NCBI GenBank assembly: GCA_965153355.1
Contig: OZ231126.1
Span: 84,382,001-84,446,000, forward strand
Direction of reading: 5' to 3'
DNA length: 64,000 nucleotides
DNA from: Flaccisagitta enflata
Lineage: Eukaryota; Chaetognatha; Sagittoidea; Aphragmophora
The notes below the pieces were generated by a model, which worked only from the letters and a program-made list of their open reading frames with translations, made no database searches and was not told the DNA's origin. Position 1 is the stretch's first letter. Each line of letters starts with the position of its first letter. Made by a program: the position numbers and the translations under genes. This document shows positions 9,868-19,429 of the stretch, piece after piece.

Positions 9868-10447
9868 GACAGCGGCCCCGGAGCAGCCGATGACATATGG
9901 TTCCACATAGCCATAGGGCAATTTTGTTTCACCGTCTCTCCATATTCAATCCCCCCCACCCCCCCCACCCCCTCGAAGCTATTCGAGGCCTCAAGTTGGC
10001 CCTCCCCGGCCGATGTCATGTAGAGCACAGGGGGACTTTCGTTCGTTCGTTCGTCCATCCATATGTGCATGCATGCATGGGTCCCCCCCCACCTTGAGAC
10101 TCAAATCCCAGCCTCGAGGCTCAAATCCCAGCCTCAAAGCTCAAGTCCTGGCCTTGAGGCTCAAATCCCACCCTCGAGACTCTAATCCCAGCCTCGAGGC
10201 TCAGATCCCAGCCTCGAGGCCTCTCCCAGCCTGGATGCTCAAATCCCAGCCTTGAGGCTCAACTCCCAACCTAAAGGCTCAAATCCCAGCCTCGAGGCTC
10301 AAGTCCCAGCCTCGAGGCTCAAATCTCAGCCACAAGGCTCAAATCCCAGCCTCGGGGCTCAAGTCTGCACACACGGACGAACAAACGAACAAATGAAAGT
10401 CCCCCTGTGTTCTACAGGACATCGTCCCCTTAGGGCCGACGCCCTGC
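9868..10447. mobile_element. Inverted-end cassette enclosing a 20-bp minisatellite
   Basis: Left end blocks include CAGCGGCCCCGGAG (9,868) and GGCCGATGTCATGTAGAGCA, then CAGGGGGACTTTCGTTCG. The right end is the complementary GAAAGTCCCCCTGTG, CTACAGGACATCGTCCCC and GGGCCGACGCCCTGC. Short (TTCG)n and C runs flank a minisatellite (10,090-10,365, unit about GAGGCTCAAATCCCAGCCTC). The same architecture recurs at 22,497-22,957 and 56,410-56,850. No open reading frame of note. Confidence 0.6.
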
Positions 10448-10476
10448 TACCCATCACCCACAATCACCAACATACA

Positions 10477-11239
10477 TACAGTGGGAACCCAATTAAACGA
10501 CCTTGAAGGGACCAGAGATTTTTGGTCGTTAAATCCGAATGTTGTTAAATCGAATTTATAATTTTCTCTCATTGAAATAAAGGCTAGCATCAGTGCCTAA
10601 TTGATTATCATAGTCAGTATTCAAGTGTTTGTGTAAATAGTCAACAGACATAAAGACAGAGCAAAAGACAAAAAGAATGACAGACAGATAGACAGATAGA
10701 CAAATGAAAAAGAGACAGATAAATGTAGCCTTGTAACAACTCACTATGTCATGTTAAAGATAAGTATAAAATGCCATAAATCACTTGTGGGATAAAAAAT
10801 ATTACTAAAAAATAACTGATTTTAATTCAAATCTTTTTTTTAGAAAAATTATCTACTTATGAAATTTCATTCTTTTTGTTTATGATTTTTTTCATTCTTT
10901 AGCTGCTATCTTCTTCACTTTTATATTGTAGTCTTAGTTTATATTAAAACATTATAAGTTTTTGTTGAAATATTTTTTTAACAATTTTATAATATATCAT
11001 AGCTTCAATGGAAATTCAAATCACTTAAACTGAAATGTCAATGTCACTAAATCAGGAAAAAATTTCCAAGGGACCTGAAAAAAGTGACTTTAAATCAGGT
11101 TTGGCTGTTATATCAGGTGTCATTAATTCAGGTAAAATTAACATTACAAAAGCCTGTAAAAATTTGGGACTAAAGGAACCTGGATGTTAAATCCGAAATG
11201 TCGTTAAATCAGGTGACGAAAAGGCGGTAGTCCACTGTA
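10477..11239. mobile_element. Non-autonomous pogo/Tc1-like MITE, 0.76 kb
   Basis: It is bounded by TA and the inverted ends CAGTGGGAACCCAATTAAAC and CCACTG. Sub-terminal repeats such as GGTCGTTAAATC, TGTTGTTAAATCG and TTAAATCAGG recur in both halves. CAGTGG termini with TTAA-rich sub-terminal repeats and TA target sites are characteristic of pogo/Tigger-like elements. The AT-rich interior has no transposase. Right-arm partner 35,036-35,797. Confidence 0.7.
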
Positions 11240-12000
11240 CCCTGTCTTCAGAAGCAACTGCAACCAGCAAAAGATGTATTGTGCCATAATTATCCACACC
11301 ACATATTTCAAATTTGCTCTGTCTGATAGCATATTACTGACGGTTTTTTCATGCAAAATTTCAGCACTCCAGGTCAAGTAGTTTAGCTTCTATATTATTT
11401 TGAAGTAAAGAACCATTTATTGGTTAATGATTTTTTATTTCAGACATGGATGGAGGTCTGTCACTTTAAACCTATATAACTTCTAAACGCTTTGAGCTAA
11501 AACTCTGGGATTGGTCTCAAATTGAACGTTTTTTGAAGGAGATTGTATTAGATTCAAGAAAAAAACATTTCAAGCTGCATATATAGCGATTTTTCATGTT
11601 TTTTCCATGATTTTTCTTGTTCAAACAACTTTTCTTGCTGAACATTCATCTTTTACCAGTTTGAGATCTCATATTTATACACAAATGAACAGAGAAACGA
11701 TTTATTAATGATAAGAACATGAATTGGGATCAACTACATTACTTCAAATCATTATCTACTCAATTCTGATAAGATTTAAAAGGCTAAACTCCTTTATTTT
11801 TCATGAAAATTGCAATTTTTTATATAAATTTCAAAATAATGTAGAAGCTGAACTATTTGACTTGGAGTGCTGAAATTTTGCATGAGAAAACCGTCATTAA
11901 TATGCTATTAGATAGTAAAAATCCGAATTGTGTGGTGTGGATAGCTTTCACACAATATATCTTTTGCTGGTTGCAGTTGCTTTTGAAGACAGGGTAGCAG
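11238..12000. mobile_element. Foldback element abutting the pogo-like MITE
   Basis: Arms at 11,240-11,415 and 11,820-12,000 are inverted copies (CCCTGTCTTC, GCAACTGCAACCAGCAAAAG, AAATTTCAGCACTCCA), about 175 bp each. Both outer edges read TACCCTGTCTTC, suggesting another TA-flanked TIR family. The interior is AT-rich and non-coding. Right-arm partner about 34,270-35,036. Confidence 0.6.
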
Positions 12001-12790
12001 GGCAACGGGAATCGCTGACCACATTGCCCTTGGGCGACTGGTTCAGGCCTCAAATCAGCCTCAAATCTGCCTCAAATCAGCCTTCTCAGGCCGGCAATCA
12101 GCTCTCTCCTCAAATTAGCCCTCCCAAGCCTGAAAACAGCCCTTAAAGGCCTCAATTTGGCCCCCAAGACCTTAAAACAGCGCTCTCAGGACCTTTTCAA
12201 GCATCAAATCAGCCCTCTCAGGCCTCAAATCAGCCCTTTCGGACGTCAAATTGTCCCATCCAACCTTGAAGGCCTGAATCTACCCTCTCAGGCCTCAAAT
12301 CAGCCCTCCCAGACTTCAAAACAGCGATCTTGGAACTCAATTCAGATCTCTCAGGCCCCAAATTAGCCCTTTCAAACCTCAACTTTGCCTTCTCAGGCCT
12401 CAAATCAAGCCCCCTGAGGCTTCAAATTTGGGCTCTCAGCCCTCTTAGGTTCAGAATCAGCTCTGTATCTCAAATTAGCCCTCATGAGCCTAAAATGAAC
12501 TCCTTCAGGCCTTAAACCAGTCTGCTCAGACCTTGATCACCCTCTCAGGCCTAGAATTAGCCCTCAGGCCTTAAATTGACTCAATATGGCCTTGAATTTG
12601 CCTTAAATGAAAAAGAAGCGGGGCAACACTACCAAACAAAGCTGGAACAAAATTGCCCCATGTGAAATCATAGGTCATCGGCCTCTCCGGGGCTGCTGCC
12701 CCATTACGTCAACATCACAATAATAAATAACATTAATCATTAATGGGGCAAGGGGAACCGCTGTCCATATGACGCTTGAGCTTGAGCGAC
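12001..12790. repeat. CAGGCCTCAAATCAGCCCTC minisatellite with cassette-like ends
   Basis: About 565 bp (12,040-12,605) of imperfect 20-23-bp units follow GGGCAACGGGAATCGCTGAC (12,001). They are followed at 12,660-12,705 by an end like those of the cassettes (TAGGTCATCGGCCTCTCCGG, GGCTGCTGCCCC) and at 12,745 by GGGGCAAGGGGAACCGCTG. Open frames across it are artefacts. Partner 33,490-34,285. Confidence 0.65.
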
Positions 12791-14112
12791 CTGTTGAGGT
12801 TTTCCGCTCCTGCCTACCTGTCACTTTTCCTTTCTGCTAGAAAATAGTTTCAACTGATGATCTTTTTTATGTTAGTTATAAAACCACTCAGATCCTGACC
12901 ACTGGATATTTTCACATACAACATATCTCATCTTCTTGTAACTTTTTTCATCTTCTGAAAAAAAGATTTGAAAGATCATGATCTGCAGATTTCACATGTA
13001 AAATCTCATGATATTGCGATAATTTCTGAAGCAACCATGCAAATTTGTAGAAGACTACTGATTTCAGACTCTGGCATTTCTGCTTCTGTTTTTAACAATG
13101 GTAGATATTGACCTCAGATCCTAAATCTAAGTCCTTGTGAATTTTCATATTTCTTTTTTATATGTGGCCGGTCCAAAGGTAGTAACGGCATGTGCTCTAG
13201 CTCGAACTAATCTGCTTAAATTTGTTCCTGAAAGATACCTTGGCATATGCACATAACTCTGTTGATCTCATTGACCAAAATTTTGAACTTCTTAGTGGCC
13301 CCTAGGGACCCCAAAAAGTCCTTAATAAAGATTTTTAAAAAAAAAAAAAGTGGGGTTCATTTGATAACAAATTACTTGATTCGCCTAGATCCAAAATCTT
13401 GTAATTTGACTTTTTTTAAAAGAACTTAAAAAATTTTTATGTCGGCCATATTTCAAAAGAAAGTTTAAAGATTCTCCTGGAAATTTTTTAGTTTGATATG
13501 GTTCAAACAAATGCTCATAACTTCTAAAGTATTTGAGCCAGAACCTTGAAATTTGAAATGTGCATTATTGAAAGCGCTGAGCAGATCGAAGCAAAAGATT
13601 GAGCTACTGACTGACCTAGGAAAATTTTCGAGTCTAAGTCTAACAATGGTGCATTACCATTCATCTTTAGAAATATGAAATTTTTACATTTTGCATTTTA
13701 CATTTTCAAGACCACACGAAAAAGCTTCAAAATGAATAGAGCCAGGCCGTGTAGCTAATGATGACAAACTTTTGGTGATTGTGTTTTGTGTCATTTGAAA
13801 ATTTTAGGAAAAAAATGACAGGTACTCTAAAACCACATACAGACTTCAAAACCATATGATGGCTTCAAAAATCATCCCAACACCATGAAATTTTGCATGC
13901 AAAAACTGCAGAACAAGATCTTTTTAGATCTTTTTTCAGAAGCTTGAAAAAATTACTAAAAGCTGAGATATGCCGTTTTAGATTACCTCAAAACGCGTGA
14001 AACACTCTGTGGCATGTGCAACAATTCATCCTGTAACTCGGCAAAGACTTGTAATGGGAGAAGGTACAAAAGGAAAACCATACTTTTCTTATCTTTACTC
14101 GATTTACCCTTT

Positions 14113-14115
<3 letters not shown>
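12791..14115. other. AT-rich non-coding stretch
   Basis: I see no gene, hairpin-GTCC element or tandem array. Short frames (for example 13,247-13,429) have no supporting features. CGAACTAATCTGC and GGCCGGTCCAAAG occur near 13,165-13,210, resembling the GGACCGGCCAC seen near 17,370. Confidence 0.4.
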
Positions 14116-14167
<52 letters not shown>

Positions 14168-14171
14168 AGAG
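14116..14171. repeat. (GA)n microsatellite
   Basis: 56 bp with one GGA interruption. The partner at 32,071-32,154 is 84 bp and uninterrupted. Confidence 0.95.
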
Positions 14172-14328
14172 ACTGTACAACAATAAATGAATTCGCTTTC
14201 AGTGATGAAGTACAACGAGACTGACATATAAATAAGGAATATCAGTTTTTGAAAAGCTTGTACAGTACTGCCAATTTACGATGAACTTATATAAATAAAA
14301 AACTGCCATTTTTTTTTACATATCAAGT

Positions 14329-14490
14329 ATGACAGTTTTTTTACTTTTATTCAACTCGGCGTGTGTTTACGTATGTTTCCTTTTGATTAATCCTGTTTCA
14401 TCCTTGACGTTTCTGCGTTTGCTTTATCAAGGCCTTCAGATTATTTTTCCGATCGTTGTGGCAGCCTGGATGGAGAAAACCCACTGTCTA
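14329..14490 (+). other. Hydrophobic open frame upstream of SINE (weak)
   Basis: The frame beginning MTVFLLLFNSACVYVCFLLI is hydrophobic and shared by both arms as far as AAWMEK. After that it enters the SINE and the two arms read different tails. There are no splice sites or homology to support it. Probably not a gene. Confidence 0.12.
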
Positions 14491-14757
14491 CTACAGTACG
14501 ATGGGAGCAATGAGCTCCTCAGAAAGAGGGTCATTTCCTGCTTCCGCATTTCACTGAAGTGGCTCGTGCAATGGTTTTCCTGAAAGCTGGTGGGTCAGAG
14601 CATTGCGTGAATAAAGTTATATGACTCTAGCTGTAACTGTTGACCAAAAAGAAAAATAGTCCATCACCTATCCAGTTTCGAAACCGCTTCTTGAAGAGAA
14701 AATTCTCAACCCAAGTTCAACGCGTTACCAATAAAGCTACCGCGCCAAGGGCAACAG
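14491..14757 (-). mobile_element. tRNA-derived SINE, reverse orientation
   Basis: On the minus strand a tRNA-like head has an A-box-like TGGCGCGGTAG (14,737-14,747) and a weaker B-box-like GGTTTCGAAACT (14,674-14,685). A body of about 170 bp follows and ends in GAGCTCATTGCTCCCATCGT, ACTGTAG. It is the same family as the + copy at 17,688-17,952. Confidence 0.7.
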
Positions 14758-15472
14758 GGGAGCGCTAATCGTTGGTTTTATTTTAATTGACTTGGTGCGG
14801 TAAAGGATTTTAAAATAAAGGATTTTAAAAGATCTATCAAACAGTGTTGGTTTCATATCGATCACATATGCACGACAAGGACAGGAGCGGATCAAAGACA
14901 AACTAAAAAAAGCTGGAAATTTCTCAACCCCCTTGTCGTTGACTTAAGGTACAGGTAATACGTCAGCAAATGTAGGGGTGTTCATGAACGATATTTTATT
15001 TGACTATCTATAAATGTGTAAAAACAATGTTTAAGTAAACAGTTTTATTATCAAAAGCTCAACAAAAACATATTTATGAACAGCAAAAATAATAACTTTT
15101 TATAAAAGCGGGTTATAGAGTCGCGTAGCATGCAACTAAAAACCTTCAAAAAAAATTAATCAAATAAAATTTTTATAACTTTACAATTCTTATTAAAAAA
15201 CATCAGATTATTGATAGAAAATTTTTTTTTTAAATACTTAAGAATATTACTTTTAAGCAATAACAATATAAGTTTAGGAATGAATCTTATTGTTCATTTA
15301 TGGACACACACTATTTATCCTTTATTATCAAATTATTTATTAATAACCATTTTAATAGATTGATTATTTTTTTATTAGACTGTTTATAAATATGCCTTCA
15401 TATCCCGTTCATGAACATCCCATTATTCGCTAACGGAATATCTCCGACTTTTTTCCCCTGCGCTCCTCTTAC
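14758..15472. other. AT-rich spacer with a solo hairpin end
   Basis: A lone 3' end of the hairpin-GTCC family is at 15,106-15,138 (GCGGGTTATAGAGTCGCG, then TAGCATGCAACT). Its distal arm GCATGCAACT is complementary to the start segment AGTTGCATGC found at 50,886-51,065. No gene is seen. The remainder is long A/T-rich sequence. Confidence 0.5.
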
Positions 15473-15555
15473 CTTGACTGCTGCTTACAAGCTGCGCCGA
15501 AGCTTAGGTCTAATGGTGCTGCTGTTGCAGCTGCTGCTTTAGACTGAGGCCGCAT
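15473..15555 (-). CDS. Gene C, candidate first coding exon, left-arm copy
   Basis: On the minus strand, ATG (15,553-15,555) opens 27 codons plus two bases, beginning MRPQSKAAAATAAPLDLS, up to a strong donor (GTCAAG/GTAAGAGG). A TATA-like TATATAAAACG lies about 160 bp upstream (15,712-15,720), the usual spacing for a TATA promoter with a short 5' UTR. PLDLS matches the CtBP corepressor-binding motif PxDLS, known from transcription regulators; whether it works here is inference. The 5' UTR holds a 22-bp unit three times, each unit containing an ATG, so two short upstream frames precede the chosen start. No second exon was found. Identical to 30,688-30,770. Confidence 0.35.
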
Positions 15556-15709
15556 CGCTACAGGTGACCAGACGCATCGCTACAGCTGACCAGACGCATC
15601 GCTACAGCTGACCAGACGAGTTCGTTGTTGGCTAAAAGTGCGCACTGGCAGCGAGCGCTGACAAAGATGCAATAGCGGCTCTAAAATGCCAAAACGCTGA
15701 ATCAGTTCA

Positions 15710-15722
15710 CGTTTTATATATA
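15710..15722 (-). promoter_or_regulatory. Candidate TATA box of gene C, left arm
   Basis: TATATAAAACGTG on the minus strand, upstream of the 22-bp-repeat leader and candidate first exon. The assignment rests on motif and spacing only. Confidence 0.3.
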
Positions 15723-15866
15723 CAAGAAAATGGATAGACTTTGACCTAGAATCCGCTGTTTGTTCTATGAACTTGATTTTTTTCATGGGTAGGCACTATG
15801 TTGGGAACATGGTATGTGTTAAATCTCACGATTCTATCAGTAACATTTTTTTAGTTATGAATATTT

Positions 15867-16067
15867 TTAGTCGCGTGCACGCGACTCTACAACCCGCTTT
15901 GTCCGTCGGTTGGTCGGTTGGTCGGTCACACTTTACTTTTTTTTATGATTTTATTACTTTGACCTCCCTGCTCCTGCCCAAATGGTCTGGTGACCTCAAA
16001 TATGGCCCCTGCCAACCCGCACGCGACTTCGGTAGCCGTGCATCGCGACTTCGGTAGCCGTGTATCC
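15867..16067 (-). mobile_element. Hairpin-GTCC element, subfamily A
   Basis: A perfect 18-bp palindrome AGTCGCGTGCACGCGACT (15,869-15,886), CTACAACCCGCTTTGTCCG, a GGTC run, CCTGCTCCTGCCCAAATGG and CCCGCACGCGACTTCGG. A small internal duplication of GCGACTTCGGTAGCCGTG near the start replaces the CCGGCCTTG end. That end is intact in the partner (30,193-30,376). Confidence 0.8.
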
Positions 16068-16153
16068 TGACTTCAATAATGTCCGAGAGAATGGTACGGC
16101 TTTCATGTCGATCGCGTAAGTTCAGGAAACTATGTTGCGAACTGCGCGGGGAC

Positions 16154-16641
16154 TGGGTGCTTCACATAGCAAAAGTTGAGAGTATCCTCTTACCCTACTG
16201 GAAGAATATGGAGAAATAAAAATCATGAAGATGATTAATTTTTTTTCTAAATTTTTTTATCTTCCGTTTTGTTTTCACGGATTTCCCAGAATTCAGCAAA
16301 ATTCTGTGTAATTTTAATACCAAAAAGGCAATAATCAATCTTAAAAAATCATATCATTTGTAAAAATAGAAATATCAGATCATAAGCTATGAAGGAATTT
16401 ATGAAGATGCAGATCAATAATTCTTAGAAATGTAAAAATTGGTAAAAGTTAATTAAAAAAATGTCAGTATATTTTTTTTTCGACTACATTATGCAAATTA
16501 GGTCCTAAAAACAATTTTCTAAAAAACGGAAGATGAACAATTTTTGATAAAGAAAAATGGTAAGAGGATGCAAAATTAACCACTTCATATCAAGTAAAGG
16601 GGTGAAAAGAAATAACCAACTTTTGCTATGTGAAGCACCTA
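16154..16641. mobile_element. 0.49-kb MITE with 9-bp target duplication
   Basis: Terminal inverted repeats TGGGTGCTTCACATAGCAAA and TTTTGCTATGTGAAGCACCT bound 488 bp. The 9-mer GCGCGGGGA flanks it on both sides (16,144-16,152 and 16,643-16,651), a plausible target-site duplication. Inside is AT-rich sequence with a sub-terminal inverted GGAAGATGAACAATTTTTG / ATTTTTTTATCTTCCG. No coding capacity. 8-9-bp duplications fit hAT or Mutator-like superfamilies; I cannot choose between them. Confidence 0.75.
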
Positions 16642-16649
16642 AGCGCGGG

Positions 16650-17435
16650 GATGAAAGATCGCCGCGCGGTTTTTCCTTTCACACTTATTAAAAATATTTA
16701 TATATTTCGAACGGTAAGAGATATCTGCGTGAAATTTTAAACTTGTAATATTCACACATCAGACCGCTCACTGACAATCATTCAAGGTAGTCATGACTGG
16801 CAAACATATCAAAAACTTCGATGAATTTCATGTTTTTGACAACGTGAAAAAAATGTTTTATGCGATTACAGCCAAAGTAATAACATGATCGCCGTACAAC
16901 TTACCCAGGATTTGTCAAGGGGTTGGATGGTTGTTCATGCAAAATTTCAAAAAATTTTGTTGAATACTTTTAGACCTACGCTTTTTTGAAATTTTTGGGC
17001 AGGTAGGCTGGTTCGGGTGGTTGTACTCTTGAAACTTCACGCATCAGTAGACAAGTTCATATGATGTTACCATACAAAAAATCAAGTCAATCGGTCAATC
17101 CGTTCTTGAGGTATGAGCTTTCAAAGTGTGGTTAAAAAAAGTTACTATGGATTCCACCACGAACATGTTTCATTCTCAGACTGCGTATTTCGCGCTTGAG
17201 CGCTCATGAAATCATGAACAGTGTTTATTCTTTTGATCACTACGTTTAAACGATTAGGAGTATTAAAGAAATAAAACGAACAGAGGAAAGCTTAAACGCT
17301 AGGCTTTCTAATGATGTAAAATTTGATAGTATTATTTAAATGAAAATAGCAACGCGGTAGCTATCTTCGGACCGGCCACCTTAAAAAGAGTTGAATCGGA
17401 AAATTCTGCTAGACCGGCGAAGGTTTATATCTAAA
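16650..17435. repeat. Dispersed segment, also present in the right flank
   Basis: Non-coding sequence found in both arms (partner about 28,800-29,600). Its part 16,900-17,390 has a diverged third copy at 48,470-49,040, from CCGGCCACC/GGTGGCCGG to the ACAACTTACCCAGGATTTGT region. Probably part of an old interspersed repeat. Confidence 0.5.
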
Positions 17436-17660
17436 ATGGACGTTTTGGTCGTTAAGAAATCAAATGAAATGTATCGAACCTACACTATTCGAAAGCCCTC
17501 GAAAAACTCTTTTATTCCTTTTTTTAATAATGTTTCTACGATGAGTTTGAGCCATTTTATGAAGGAAAGTATGCCAGGATTAATATCTCCGCCGAAGCCG
17601 ATCAAACAAGACGAATTTACGCGGCGTCGTCTGGGAGCTAAGTCGTGCGAACTGAATTAA
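17436..17660 (+). other. 74-codon open frame next to SINE (weak)
   Basis: It begins MDVLVVKKSNEMYRTYTIRK and ends LGAKSCELN. The frame is open in both arms (partner 28,577-28,801, minus), but about ten residues differ and nearly all nucleotide changes are amino-acid-changing. That argues against selection on a protein. The divergence here (about 6%) is higher than in the identical exons. The sequence upstream of the second SINE (about 14,850) is distantly similar, so this is probably repeat-derived. Confidence 0.2.
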
Positions 17661-17687
17661 GTTAAAATCAACGATTAACCTTTAGAG

Positions 17688-17952
17688 ATTGCCTGTGGCG
17701 CGATAGCTTTATTGTTAGCGTGCTGAACTTGGGATAAGATTTTCTTTCCTATGGTGCAGGTTCGAGACCGGGGAGATGATAGTCTTTTTTTCTTTATGGT
17801 CAATAGTTACAGCTAGAGGATCATAACTATATTCACGCAACTCTCTGGCCCATCAGCTTTCAGAAAAACCATCACTTGAGCTACTTCGTTGAAATGTGTA
17901 AGCAGGAAATGAGCCTCTTTCTGAGGGGCTCATTGCTCCCATCGTACTGTAG
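17688..17952 (+). mobile_element. tRNA-derived SINE, forward copy
   Basis: A-box-like TGGCGCGATAG (17,696-17,706) and B-box GGTTCGAGACC (17,759-17,769), spaced 63 bp as in a tRNA gene, with a TCTTTTTTTCTTT stretch just after. The body ends CTCATTGCTCCCATCGTACT, GTAG (17,952). About 70% alike by eye to the reverse copy at 14,491-14,757. Confidence 0.75.
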
Positions 17953-18115
17953 ATTATTGATATAACAGCGACTTTATTGAATGAACGAACGGAACATTAT
18001 CCTAAGCCCAACAACCATTAATGCGATGTCATAGAAAAGTTCTCTATCAGAGGCCAGAGGGATATTGCACTTAGCTAATGAGTATTTGAAGGCCCATCAT
18101 AAATTATATCATGGA

Positions 18116-18293
<178 letters not shown>

Positions 18294-18327
18294 GACATAC
18301 AAACATGACAATAAAAGAAAAAGAAAA

Positions 18328-18450
18328 CAAGGCCAAGTAGGCCAATAAGGTGCGACGTGTGGATCGTCGCACGAATGCGTTACCGACCGACAGACAGACC
18401 AACCAACAGACGGACACAGCCAGTTATAGAGGTGCTTTGTCGCACCTAAA
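18328..18450 (+). mobile_element. Hairpin-GTCC element, subfamily D (short)
   Basis: It starts CAAGGCCAAGTAGGCC with start segment AGGTGCGAC (18,348-18,356), has a GACC/GACA run, and ends in hairpin AGGTGCTTTGTCGCACCT (18,430-18,447). The hairpin's second arm GTCGCACCT is the exact complement of the start segment. The partner at 27,706-27,828 is intact. Confidence 0.75.
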
Positions 18451-18477
18451 AAGAGAAAGGACAACCGCATATGCAAT

Positions 18478-18525
18478 CCCCACATTTACGACTTTTTTAC
18501 ACGGAAAGAGCCAACTTTATTGGTA
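18478..18525 (-). repeat. Recurrent AATAAAG... motif, third copy
   Basis: Minus strand reads CCAATAAAGTTGGCTCTTTC then GTGTAAAAAAGTCGTAAATG, a diverged relative of 1,069-1,113, close to a GA tract and 45 bp from the gene B donor. Confidence 0.45.
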
Positions 18526-18568
18526 CATGGTAGTTGTTATGTTGCATTTCCAAAGTGAGAAGACTGAC

Positions 18569-18693
18569 CTAGGAAAGTGTTGTTGGTATAGCAGGCGGCG
18601 GCAAGACAGTCAGAGCTGTTACCATCATGGACTACGGGACCATCGTTCCACATCAAGTCAAAACCGCCGATGTGCTTTTCTTTGCCAGTCAAT
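18569..18693 (-). CDS. Gene B internal exon, putative extracellular protein, left-arm copy
   Basis: A 125-bp exon sits between an acceptor (TCTTCCTCTTTCAG) and a donor (TTCCTAG/GTCAGT). One frame is open, starting LTGKEKHIGGFDLMWNDGP, followed by VVHDGNSSDCLAAAC and YTNNTFLG. The exon starts with the last base of a codon and ends with one extra base, so its flanking introns differ in phase. Two cysteines and two N-glycosylation sequons (NSS, NNT) suggest a secreted or ectodomain location, which is inference. No family is recognised and no neighbouring exons were found within reach. The right-arm copy (27,462-27,586) is identical over 125 bases. Confidence 0.55.
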
Positions 18694-18699
18694 CTGAAA

Positions 18700-19267
18700 G
18701 AGGAAGATGTTTGTTCGTTTACAAGTAATCACTTAGGATTGAAGCACACAGCAAGCTAGCATGTGTAGCTTTATTCTGAAGCTGTTTAGAATAAATGAGT
18801 TTAAGAAATAGAAAAAATCGATTTAGCAACATTTTGATTTAACAACCAAAATTCCCCAGTCCCCAATTGGGTCTTCTTTGTGTTTTGTAAAAACCTACTT
18901 CATAAAAACAAAACACAAATTAAAATAAGCTTTGCGTTTCTAGCTGTACAAATAACTTTTTTTAGTTTTTTTTTCAACATCTGTATTTAAATCCATTTTG
19001 TTGTTTTAAAGTTTTGACGCTAGCGACGTGGTTGCTTCAGGGCTCAGGCCCTTGCCCAACCGCACTTTGAGTATCAAACAAGCCCGACCGGGCAACGATG
19101 CGTCCGGGCCGTGTCTCTGCGTGTATGGATCATGTGACATATACGGAGAGACAGACGGAGGAACAGACGGGTGAAACGACTAAGTGGTTAAGGAGGCTGT
19201 CAAAACATGCTGTTTAATCATTTGTTTCAGTAAAGGATCTCACAGTGGCCAAAAACAATCGAGAAAC
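18700..19267. other. Non-coding stretch with a pogo-like remnant
   Basis: Near 18,815-18,880 the sequence GAAAAAATCGATTTAGCAAC, then TTTGATTTAACAACC, resembles the sub-terminal repeats of the 10,477-11,239 MITE. The rest is unremarkable. No gene is seen. Confidence 0.35.
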
Positions 19268-19378
19268 GCGGATTTTGCACTTGCGTAACGGACATACGGA
19301 CCGACGGACGGACGGACGGACGGACCGACGGACGGACGGACGGACAGACCCTCTTATAGAGACGGACGCATCTAAAAA
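19268..19378 (+). mobile_element. Hairpin-GTCC relative, subfamily F
   Basis: A GACGGACC run leads to CAGACCCTCTTATAGAGACG, then GACGCATCTAAAAAAC, an end with a weaker hairpin. A similar element lies at 59,590-59,712. In the right arm (26,762-26,870) the GTCC run is longer and duplicated. Confidence 0.55.
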
Positions 19379-19429
19379 ACAAGATTGACCAGATACCAGC
19401 CGACATACGCATACATCGGCAGACAAACT

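Noticed and set aside
9718-10023. 101-codon frame and overlapping minus frame across a cassette
   Set aside because: It spans MITE end, cassette end and C runs, and is conserved only because the arms are copies.
17688-17782. Functional tRNA gene
   Set aside because: A and B boxes are present, but the cloverleaf arms do not pair well and the same 170-bp body follows every copy, so it is a SINE head.
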